NCBI GenBank assembly: GCA_018057825.1
Contig: JAGPCY010000019.1
Span: forward strand, 110,068 to 174,067
Reading direction: 5' to 3'
DNA: 64,000 nucleotides
DNA from: Kofleriaceae bacterium
Lineage (GTDB): Bacteria; Myxococcota_A; Polyangia; Haliangiales; Haliangiaceae
The stretch's first letter is position 1; each line of letters starts with the position of its first letter. The position numbers were made by a program, and so were the translations under genes. Shown one piece after another: positions 56,727 through 64,000 of this stretch. The notes under the pieces are model-generated. The model was not told where the DNA came from. It saw only the letters and a list, made by a program, of their open reading frames with translations, and made no database searches.

Positions 56727-59700
56727 TCACGGCTGACCAGCCGCGGTGTCGACCTCGATCTGCACGATCGCCCCGGTGCGCGCGAACAGCGCCGCCGAGC
56801 GCTCGGCGTCGAGGGTGTCGCCGGCCAGCTCGTGGCACGTACCGTCGGCGGCGGTGACCCGCAGGCCTCGACGCTCGCTCCGACGATAGATGATCGGCAC
56901 CTGACAGTAGGTGAAGGCCAGGGTGCCAGCCGCGAGCGCGAGCTCACGCGCGACCCCATCGACGCCGATCACCACGAACCGCTCGGGCTCGGCCAGGAAC
57001 TCGGCGTCGCGCAGGAGCCACGGCGCGAAGGTGACGCGACCGTCGCGGACCCGGACGCCGAGCTCGCCGAGCCGGATCAGGATCTCCTCTTTGACCTGGC
57101 CGGTCATGCCGGGCTGGCGCGCGCCGCCATGGGCCGGCGAGTGCGAGTACGGGTCGAGCGGGAACGCGCCCCACGCCGTCGGCGCCTTGTCGGTACCCGA
57201 CATGCCGACGCGGATCGCCCGGTAGTGGCGCGCCAAGGCGGCCAGCACCGCGGGGTCGGCGCCGGCGTCGCGGGCGGCGAGGTAGCGCTCCTGGATCGCC
57301 AGCACCAGCTTGCCGACCATGTGCCAGTACACGCTGCCCAGCCCCTCGTAGGCGAACATCGTCCCGCTGCGCCCGGTGAACCCGCGGTGGGCGAACACCT
57401 CCTCGTAGACCTCGAGCACGGAAGCGATCGCGGCGTCGAGGTCGGCGCCCGGCGGCAGCAGGTCGGCGGCGCGCAGCTCGGCCAGCCGCGCCGCGCACGC
57501 CGCGGCGTTGCCCAGATCGGCGTGGAACCGCAGGTGACCGTCGACGTCGGCGACCACGACGCGCAGCTCGGGCCGCGCCGCGAGCTCGCCCAGCCATGGC
57601 ACCCGCGCCGCCGCGGCCGGCGCGATGCGGTTCTTGGCCAGGAAGCGCGGCAGCTCGCGATCGGGATACAGGAGGTAGCTGTCCTGATCGGCGCGGTACA
57701 GGCGACTCGCCGGCAGCGCGTCGAGGATCGCTAACGCCGCGCGATCGTCGAAGGCCGTGGTCGACAGCGCCGCGACCTGGCCCTCGAGCATCTCGGCCAG
57801 CGGCGCCACGCCGTAGCGGCCATCGCCGTGGGGCTCGAGCACCGCGTAGGCGTGGACCAGGCCATCGGGGCGGCGGGCCAGGCCGAGCGTGTGCCGGACC
57901 AGGGCGCCGGCGTCGGCCGCCAGGGCCAAGACGTCGGCGACCGCGACCTCGACCCGACCGGTGAAGCCGTGGGCGTAGACCGCGGCGCGGTAGTCGCTGG
58001 CCGCAGTGCCGAGCGCGGTCAGGACCTGACCACGGACCGTATCGTCGATGACGGGCGCGGACGCCAGCCCGCGATGCCGCGCCAGCACCGCTGCGGTCGC
58101 CGCCAGCCAGGCCGCGACCTCGCGCGACAGCACGACCGACCGCTCGGCGACCGGCGCCAGCAAGGCCGGCAGGAGCGCGAGGTAACGCTCGAGGTAACAC
58201 GCGGTCACCGTCGAGACGCCGTAGCCGACCAGGGCGTTGTTGGCGTCGTTCCACTCCGGCCGCTGGGTGTTCATCCAGATGCCACCACCGGGGACGAAGT
58301 TGGCCAGCTTGGCCAGCGCCGAGACCAGGAGCTTCTCGATCAGGTTGACCCGGTAGACCCCGGCGGCGTCATGGAGGAGCCGGCCGTCGGAGCCGACGTC
58401 CGCGGCGCGCGCGCTCACCGCCCCGTGGCGCTCGTGATCGAACTCGATCGTCGAGCGCGGATCGGCGACGATCTCGGTGAACGGTCGCAGCCGGTACGGG
58501 ACCTCGGCGTAGGCGAACTGCGCGTCGATCAGGAGCGCCGACAAGCGCGTCGGGTGGTGGGCGCGGGCCAGCTCGAGGAGCCGGGTCAGGTACACGATCT
58601 GGTGATCGCCCCAGTAGCCGATCGTCGCCCACGGGTGGTCGGGCTCGGGCACCTCCCAGTCGATGCCGGCGCGCCCGATCCGGTACGGGTTGTGGCCGTC
58701 GACGGTCGAGGCGTTGACGAACTTCGCGACCATCTGCTCGAGGAACTCGGGCTGGGTGCAGCCCAGGGCCTCCCAGTTCTGGAAGATGTCGCGCCAGTTG
58801 CCCTGGTAGTCGAGGACCAGCTCGCCGCGATCGTCGCGGACCCGGATCGCGAACCGGTTCCACGGCCGGCTGGGATCGCCGTGGCGGCGACTGAAGGTCA
58901 GGGGCAGATACTCGGCGGCCAGGCGCGTGAGCTCGGGATCGCCCGCGGCGTCGACGCGCGCTTGATGCTCGGCGCGCGGCGCACGCGCCGGCAGCTCGTC
59001 GAGGAGCGCGCGGTGACGGCGCCACACCTCACGGTTGGCGTCGCGGACGAAGGCCGCGAAGTCGGGCCCCGGGATGTCGACGCCGAAGGCGAACACGCCG
59101 CCGCGCATGTCGTTGAACAGCACGTTGGCGAGATGGTGGGCCGAGGCCAACCGATCGGCGGTGCACTGGAGCCCGTCGGTGGCCGCGACGATCTCGGTCA
59201 AGCGCGCGGCGCCGGCGGCGACGTCGGCCCGGACCTCGGCGGCCAGCACCGCGGGGTCGCGCAGCCGCGCCACCAGGGCCGCGACCTGGGGCTGGGTCTG
59301 GGCGACGTCGGCGACGATCATCCAGCCGTGGGACGCGCCGGCGCCCAGCGTCAGCTCGGCCTGCGCGAGGTACGCGCCGCGCCGACCGCGCACCAGCTCG
59401 GCGCCGGTCAGGGCATGCCCGCGCTCGAAGGCCCGCCCCTCGTCGGCGACCAGGATCACCTCGGGCGTCGGCAAGCCGTGGCTCCACACCGTCGTCGCGT
59501 GCAGGGCCTCGAGGGGCTCGGCCCGGTCGATGACCTGGGCCGCCAGCGTGTACAGCGCCAGCGTGGTGCCGGGGATCCGCTCGGCCACTTTGAAGGCGTC
59601 GATCAAGCAGCTCGCCGACTGCTGCAAGGGCTCGCTGACGTCGCCGGGCAGGAGGTTGTGCAGGCCGTCGAGCACCCGCACGTCGATCGGCCCGTCGCCG

Positions 59701-60203
59701 CGATTCTCGATCGTGGTCGTGCGGACGAACCCGAAGCGGGCGCTGGTCTGCCACTCGGCGCGGAAGCGGAGCGCCAGGTCGTGGTTGTCCTCCTCGAAGA
59801 CCAGGCGGTTGCCCAGGAGGTTCTTGTACAGCCTCCGCGTGATCCGATAGGCGAGGCGATCGTCGTCGCGCAGCGGCCGCCAGAGCGCCGGCTGTCCCGC
59901 GCGCGTGACGACCAGCGCGGTGACCGGCCCGGTGACCCCGACCGCGTCGTAGATCTTGTCCTCGGTGACGTAGGGGAACAGCGCCGTCGCCGGCCCGCCG
60001 CGCCCGGCGGTCAACGCCCCCGAGCTGGCGACGAACAGCCAGTGGTCGGCGTCGCTGACCACGCTCACCAGGAAGGGCGGCAGGCGATCGACGTCGTCGA
60101 TCACGTAGCACGGCTCGCCGAAGGCAAGGACGAGGCGCCCGGTGGCGGCGGGAGCGGCGACCGGCACCGGCGAGCGTCCGTACACCAGCGATTGGGGATC
60201 CAT
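56727..60203 (-). CDS. Large GH94-like carbohydrate phosphorylase/hydrolase
   Basis: An 1158-residue protein without a signal peptide, so cytoplasmic. The N-terminal 400 residues look like a beta-sandwich. The middle is an (alpha/alpha)6 barrel with DYQGNWRDIFQNWEAL, resembling the RYRDxxQD motif, and PEWNDANNALVGYG, resembling the GDWNDGMN acid motif of GH94. GYWGDHQIVYL is another conserved-looking segment. GH94 enzymes phosphorolyse beta-glucosides. The protein is longer than known GH94 phosphorylases, so it may be a sister family. The ATG at 60203 has a GGGAG site upstream. It is divergent from the binding-module lipoprotein and shares an operator with it. Confidence 0.65.
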   Translation of the reverse strand: MDPQSLVYGRSPVPVAAPAATGRLVLAFGEPCYVIDDVDRLPPFLVSVVSDADHWLFVASSGALTAGRGGPATALFPYVTEDKIYDAVGVTGPVTALVVTRAGQPALWRPLRDDDRLAYRITRRLYKNLLGNRLVFEEDNHDLALRFRAEWQTSARFGFVRTTTIENRGDGPIDVRVLDGLHNLLPGDVSEPLQQSASCLIDAFKVAERIPGTTLALYTLAAQVIDRAEPLEALHATTVWSHGLPTPEVILVADEGRAFERGHALTGAELVRGRRGAYLAQAELTLGAGASHGWMIVADVAQTQPQVAALVARLRDPAVLAAEVRADVAAGAARLTEIVAATDGLQCTADRLASAHHLANVLFNDMRGGVFAFGVDIPGPDFAAFVRDANREVWRRHRALLDELPARAPRAEHQARVDAAGDPELTRLAAEYLPLTFSRRHGDPSRPWNRFAIRVRDDRGELVLDYQGNWRDIFQNWEALGCTQPEFLEQMVAKFVNASTVDGHNPYRIGRAGIDWEVPEPDHPWATIGYWGDHQIVYLTRLLELARAHHPTRLSALLIDAQFAYAEVPYRLRPFTEIVADPRSTIEFDHERHGAVSARAADVGSDGRLLHDAAGVYRVNLIEKLLVSALAKLANFVPGGGIWMNTQRPEWNDANNALVGYGVSTVTACYLERYLALLPALLAPVAERSVVLSREVAAWLAATAAVLARHRGLASAPVIDDTVRGQVLTALGTAASDYRAAVYAHGFTGRVEVAVADVLALAADAGALVRHTLGLARRPDGLVHAYAVLEPHGDGRYGVAPLAEMLEGQVAALSTTAFDDRAALAILDALPASRLYRADQDSYLLYPDRELPRFLAKNRIAPAAAARVPWLGELAARPELRVVVADVDGHLRFHADLGNAAACAARLAELRAADLLPPGADLDAAIASVLEVYEEVFAHRGFTGRSGTMFAYEGLGSVYWHMVGKLVLAIQERYLAARDAGADPAVLAALARHYRAIRVGMSGTDKAPTAWGAFPLDPYSHSPAHGGARQPGMTGQVKEEILIRLGELGVRVRDGRVTFAPWLLRDAEFLAEPERFVVIGVDGVARELALAAGTLAFTYCQVPIIYRRSERRGLRVTAADGTCHELAGDTLDAERSAALFARTGAIVQIEVDTAAGQP

Positions 60204-60274
60204 CGATGAGCTACTCCCGGCCAGGCTCGCACGCGGCGCGGTCACACGGGCGTCACGGCGGGGCCTCAAGGCGC

Positions 60275-60332
60275 TTGACTTCGGTCTGCGGATGAGCCGT
60301 ACTTAGTTTGTTCGGACACAGAACAAAGTCAA
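60275..60332. promoter_or_regulatory. Divergent promoters sharing a palindromic operator
   Basis: TTGACT at 60275-60280 reads rightward, and an inverted TTGACT at 60332-60327 reads leftward. Between them lies the perfect palindrome TTTGTTC-N7-GAACAAA at 60307-60327. TACTTA at 60300-60305 can serve as -10 in the rightward direction. A further half-site TTTGTTC is at 60366-60372. A repressor here would block both promoters. Confidence 0.6.
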
Positions 60333-60384
60333 GCGTTCACCGCCTCAGCCTGCTCGCTGGCGCGGTTTGTTCCTGGAGGCCCCG

Positions 60385-63300
60385 ATGAACCGCCCTCGTA
60401 CCCGGTCCCCGAAGCTCGCGATGGTCGCCTTGACCGTCCTCGTGGGGTGCTTCGACGAGCCTCCCGACACCTCGAACCTGGTGTTCGGCGACGACTACGC
60501 CGCCGGCGTCGGCTACCAGGCCTTCGCGCGCTCGAAGCTCGACGCCGCCCGCCGCGATCCCGACGAGCACTACGCGGGCATCGCGTCCCTCGGCTTCCGC
60601 GTGCCGACCCCGGGCGAGCCCGGCGCGGGCGAGTTCAACTTCTCGGGTGGCGCGTTCACCTCGGATCGCCCCCGCGACCTGTCGCGCTACACCGCGCTGA
60701 CCTTCTGGGCCAAGGCCAGCCGTGCGGTCGCGATCGGCAGCATGGGCCTGGGCAACGACAACACCGGGACCTCGCAGTACCAGACCGAGACCACCAACCT
60801 GGCGCTCACCACCGAGTGGGCCCGCTACGTCTTGCCGATCCCGGCGCCGCAGAAGCTCACCGCCGAGCGCGGGCTGTTCTGGCTGGCCGCCGGCGCGGCC
60901 GGCACGCCGCCGACCGGCTACGACGTGTGGTTCGACGACGTGCAGTTCGAGCGCCTCGACCCGGCGGTGTGGAATCCGCGGCCGACCCTGACCCCGACCA
61001 ACCCCGGCCTCGACATCGGCGCCAGCGCGCAGATCGCGGGCACCGCGGCGACCTACACGATCGACGGCCGCGAGCTGACGGTCGGCGTGATGCCGGCGAC
61101 CTTCGACTACACCAGCTCGAACCCGGCGGTGGCCACGGTCAACGCCAGCGGCGTCATCACCGCGACCGGCAACGGCACCGCGGTGATCTCGGCGACCCTG
61201 GCCGGCGTCGCGGTGCCCGAGACGATCACCGTGACGGTCCCGGCGCCCGAGCTCACCCAGATGGCGCTGCCGGTCACGTTTGACTCGCCGACCGTCGACT
61301 ACGGCCTGGTCGGCTTCGGCGGCGCCGAGAACTCGACGATCGTCGTCGATCCCCAGGGCGGCCCCAACCGCGTCGCGCGGGTCGTACGCTCGGCGACCGC
61401 CGAGGTGTTCGCGGGCACGACGCTCACCGCTCCCGAGCTCCTGGGCTTCGCGACGCCGGTGCCGTTCACCGCGACCGCGACCACGATGACGGTGCGGGTC
61501 TACACGCCCGCCGCGAACCTCCCGGTTCGCCTCAAGGTCGAGGACCACACGAACGCCGGCGTCTCGGTCGAGACCGAGACGCGCACCACCATGGCCAACG
61601 CCTGGGAGACCCTGACCTTCAACTTCGCCAACCACGTCGCCGGCACGCAGCCCCTCAACCTGGCGAACCGCTACGACAAGGCCACCTTGTTCTTCGACTT
61701 CGGGGCCGGCGGCGCCGCGGTCGGCGAGCGCACCTACTTCTTCGACGACGTCGCCTTCGGCGGCGGCGGCACGCTTCGGCAGATGGACCTGCCGGTCACC
61801 TTCGACGCCACCGACGTCCGCTACGGCCTCCTCGGCTTCGGCGGCGCCGAGGCCTCGACGATCGCCGCCGATCCCGCCGGCGGCACCAACCAGGTCGGCC
61901 GCGTCGTCAAGTCCGGCACCGCCGAGCTGTGGGCCGGCACCACCCTCACCGCCGACGGCACCCTCGGCTTCGCCTCGGCCATCCCCTTCACCGCCACCGC
62001 CACTCGCATGACCGTGCGCGTCTACTCGCCGGCCGCCGGCGTCCCGGTCCGCTTGAAGGTCGAGGACCACGCCGACGCCACCCACTCCGTCGAGACCGAG
62101 GCCACGACCACCGTCGCCAACGCCTGGGAGACCTTGACCTTCAACTTCGCCAACCACGCCGCTGGCACCGCCGCCCTCGACCTGTCCTATCGCTACGACA
62201 AGGCCAGCATCTTCTTCAACTTCGGCACCACCGGCGCCGCCACCGGCGAGCGCACCTACTTCTTCGACGACGTCGCCTTCGGCGGCGGCAGCGCGCTCCG
62301 GCAGATGGACCTGCCGGTCACCTTCGACGCCACCGACGTCCGCTACGGCCTCCTCGGCTTCGGCGGCGCCGAGGCCTCGACGATCGCCGCCGATCCCGCC
62401 GGCGGCACCAACCAGGTCGGCCGCGTCGTCAAGTCCGGCACCGCCGAGCTGTGGGCCGGCACCACCCTCACCGCCGACGGCACCCTCGGCTTCGCCTCGG
62501 CCATCCCCTTCACCGCCACCGCCACTCGCATGACCGTGCGCGTCTACTCGCCGGCCGCCGGCGTCCCGGTCCGCTTGAAGGTCGAGGACCACGCCGACGC
62601 CACCCACTCCGTCGAGACCGAGGCCACGACCACCGTCGCCAACGCCTGGGAGACCTTGACCTTCAACTTCGCCAACCACGCCGCTGGCACCGCCGCCCTC
62701 GACCTGTCCTACCGCTACGACAAGGCCAGCATCTTCTTCAACTTCGGCACCACCGGCGCCGCCACCGGCGAGCGCACCTACTTCTTCGACGACGTCGCGT
62801 TCGGCGGCGGCACGCCACCGCCGGCCTTCCCGACGATCACCTTCAGCGACGCGGGCACGACCTACACGCTCACCGGCTTCGGCGGCGCCGAGGACGCCAC
62901 CGTCGTCGCCGATCCCACCCTCGCCACCAACCAGGTCGCCCGCGTCGTCAAGTCCGGCACCGCCGAGCTGTGGGCCGGCACTACGGTCTCGACCGGCGCC
63001 AACAACACGATCCCTCGCGTCCCCTTCACCGCCACCGCCACCCGCATGACCGTCCGCGTCTGGTCGCCTCATGCCGGCATCCCGGTCCGCCTGAAGCTCG
63101 AGGACGCCGGCGACCCCACCCACTCCGTCGAGGCCGAGGCCACCGTCACCGTCGCCTCGGGCTGGCAGACCCTCACGATCGACTTCGCCAACCAGGCCGC
63201 CGGCACCGCCGCTCTGAACCTCGCCTACACCTACAACCGCGCCTCCATCTTCTTCAACTTCGGCACCACCGGCGCCATGGCCGGCGAGCGCATCTACTTC

Positions 63301-64000
63301 TTCGACGACCTCGCCTTCGGCGGTGAGGCGCCGCCACCGCCGGCCTTCCCGACCATCACCTTCAGCGACGCGGGCACGACCTACACGCTCACCGGCTTCG
63401 GCGGCGCCGAGGACGCCACCGTCGTCGCCGATCCCACCCTCGCCACCAACCAGGTCGCCCGCGTCGTCAAGTCCGGCACCGCCGAGCTGTGGGCCGGCAC
63501 TACGGTCTCGACCGGCGCCAACAACACGATCCCTCGCGTCCCCTTCACCGCCACCGCCACCCGCATGACCGTCCGCGTCTGGTCGCCTCATGCCGGCATC
63601 CCGGTCCGCCTGAAGCTCGAGGACGCCGGCGACCCCACCCACTCCGTCGAGGCCGAGGCCACCGTCACCGTCGCCTCGGGCTGGCAGACCCTCACGATCG
63701 ACTTCGCCAACCAGGCCGCCGGCACCGCCGCTCTGAACCTCGCCTACACCTACAACCGCGCCTCCATCTTCTTCAACTTCGGCACCACCGGCGCCATGGC
63801 CGGCGAGCGCATCTACTTCTTCGACGACCTCGCCTTCGGCGGTGAGGCGCCGCCACCGCCGGCCTTCCCGACCATCACCTTCAGCGACGCGGGCACGACC
63901 TACACGCTCACCGGCTTCGGCGGCGCCGAGGACGCCACCGTCGTCGCCGATCCCACCCTCGCCACCAACCAGGTCGCCCGCGTCGTCAAGTCCGGCACCG
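60385..64000 (+). CDS. Repeat-rich carbohydrate-binding lipoprotein (partial)
   Basis: The frame runs open to the right edge; 1205 residues are visible. The ATG has a CTGGAGG ribosome-binding site 5 bases upstream. The lipobox is VLVGC (Cys22). Residues about 30-200 form a jelly-roll binding domain ending in WFDDVQFERL. Residues about 205-295 are a BIG2-type Ig domain (TSSNPAVATVNASGVITATGNG). Then come at least five full modules of about 173 residues, each with TFD-GFGGAE, FTATAT-MTVRV, VRLKVEDH and RTYFFDDVAFGG, and a sixth is cut by the edge. They look like carbohydrate-binding modules in tandem. It should be a surface glycan-binding protein, divergent from a GH94-like enzyme. Confidence 0.8.
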   Translation, partial: MNRPRTRSPKLAMVALTVLVGCFDEPPDTSNLVFGDDYAAGVGYQAFARSKLDAARRDPDEHYAGIASLGFRVPTPGEPGAGEFNFSGGAFTSDRPRDLSRYTALTFWAKASRAVAIGSMGLGNDNTGTSQYQTETTNLALTTEWARYVLPIPAPQKLTAERGLFWLAAGAAGTPPTGYDVWFDDVQFERLDPAVWNPRPTLTPTNPGLDIGASAQIAGTAATYTIDGRELTVGVMPATFDYTSSNPAVATVNASGVITATGNGTAVISATLAGVAVPETITVTVPAPELTQMALPVTFDSPTVDYGLVGFGGAENSTIVVDPQGGPNRVARVVRSATAEVFAGTTLTAPELLGFATPVPFTATATTMTVRVYTPAANLPVRLKVEDHTNAGVSVETETRTTMANAWETLTFNFANHVAGTQPLNLANRYDKATLFFDFGAGGAAVGERTYFFDDVAFGGGGTLRQMDLPVTFDATDVRYGLLGFGGAEASTIAADPAGGTNQVGRVVKSGTAELWAGTTLTADGTLGFASAIPFTATATRMTVRVYSPAAGVPVRLKVEDHADATHSVETEATTTVANAWETLTFNFANHAAGTAALDLSYRYDKASIFFNFGTTGAATGERTYFFDDVAFGGGSALRQMDLPVTFDATDVRYGLLGFGGAEASTIAADPAGGTNQVGRVVKSGTAELWAGTTLTADGTLGFASAIPFTATATRMTVRVYSPAAGVPVRLKVEDHADATHSVETEATTTVANAWETLTFNFANHAAGTAALDLSYRYDKASIFFNFGTTGAATGERTYFFDDVAFGGGTPPPAFPTITFSDAGTTYTLTGFGGAEDATVVADPTLATNQVARVVKSGTAELWAGTTVSTGANNTIPRVPFTATATRMTVRVWSPHAGIPVRLKLEDAGDPTHSVEAEATVTVASGWQTLTIDFANQAAGTAALNLAYTYNRASIFFNFGTTGAMAGERIYFFDDLAFGGEAPPPPAFPTITFSDAGTTYTLTGFGGAEDATVVADPTLATNQVARVVKSGTAELWAGTTVSTGANNTIPRVPFTATATRMTVRVWSPHAGIPVRLKLEDAGDPTHSVEAEATVTVASGWQTLTIDFANQAAGTAALNLAYTYNRASIFFNFGTTGAMAGERIYFFDDLAFGGEAPPPPAFPTITFSDAGTTYTLTGFGGAEDATVVADPTLATNQVARVVKSGT
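61780..62817 (+). repeat. Two near-identical 522-bp tandem module repeats (type B)
   Basis: The copy from 61780 recurs at 62302 with a 522-bp period (174 codons). Only scattered single-base differences are visible, including silent ones, so the duplication is recent or homogenised. Confidence 0.85.
62818..64000 (+). repeat. Near-identical 519-bp tandem module repeats (type C), third copy cut by the edge
   Basis: Copies align at 62841, 63360 and 63879 with a 519-bp period (173 codons). The first two look identical apart from one base near the start. The third is truncated by the window end, so the array continues to the right. Confidence 0.85.

Noticed and set aside
60337..63642. An 1101-codon minus-strand open frame with regular repeats
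   Set aside because: It mirrors the tandem modules of the plus-strand lipoprotein. That lipoprotein has a ribosome-binding site, lipobox and recognisable domains; the antisense frame has none.

Overview
The window is very GC-rich, roughly three quarters G+C by eye, and gene-dense. It carries no rRNA, tRNA, CRISPR array or recognisable transposase. The organism looks like a member of the Myxococcota, most like the Haliangium/Kofleria side. Pointers are the many lipoproteins with Ala/Asp-rich spacers after the lipobox cysteine, an FHA-domain sigma-54 activator beside a Ser/Thr protein kinase, TPR/PEGA membrane proteins, FG-GAP and thrombospondin-type calcium repeats, and a MYXO-CTERM-like sorting signal. 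The lineage is an inference from gene content and composition.

Layout. 1-2.6 kb: end of an FG-GAP repeat protein and a TPR/PEGA protein. 2.6-5.4 kb: an ECF sigma factor, its RskA-like anti-sigma factor and a divergent fasciclin-domain lipoprotein, the same trio as mycobacterial SigK-RskA-MPT70/83. 5.5-16.9 kb: housekeeping and accessory genes (alpha/beta hydrolase, MerR-TPR protein, secreted proteins, a two-component system, M14 peptidase, HAD phosphatase, trypsin-like protease, aldehyde dehydrogenase, lipoprotein). 16.9-22.1 kb: yhbY, a 166-bp nested inverted-repeat element, and a three-gene operon of VTC-type polyphosphate polymerase, a Na/Pi-cotransporter-like protein and a thymidylate-kinase-like protein with a new-looking W-R helical repeat tail.

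22.2-34.8 kb is an arsenic and phosphate supercluster. It holds arsR-arsD-arsA-acr3-arsC-arsM, then on the opposite strand a PiT phosphate transporter with its DUF47/PhoU-like partner, then divergently phoB-phoR-pstS-pstC-pstA-pstB. Two PHO-box-like direct repeats lie in the divergent promoter region.

34.8-44.2 kb: an unknown lipoprotein, a polypurine hexanucleotide repeat, a ThiD-glyoxalase fusion, a GH51-like arabinofuranosidase, a patatin, an RNase D, a YebC family regulator and an unknown protein. 44.4-64 kb: FHA-sigma-54 activator, Ser/Thr kinase, TPR protein, then a run of secreted esterases and glycosidase-like lipoproteins, a large GH94-like enzyme, and a repeat-rich carbohydrate-binding lipoprotein that runs off the right edge. 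The last two diverge from a palindromic operator. This half looks like a plant- or microbial-polysaccharide degradation locus under dedicated control.

Two patterns cut across the window. First, at least 12 genes have a TANNNT-like -10 box exactly six bases before the start codon, which predicts leaderless mRNAs and fixes several GTG/TTG starts. Second, a pair of about 15-bp sites spaced 21-22 bp apart recurs in three promoter regions of the 44-54 kb locus, including the one upstream of the sigma-54 activator itself.
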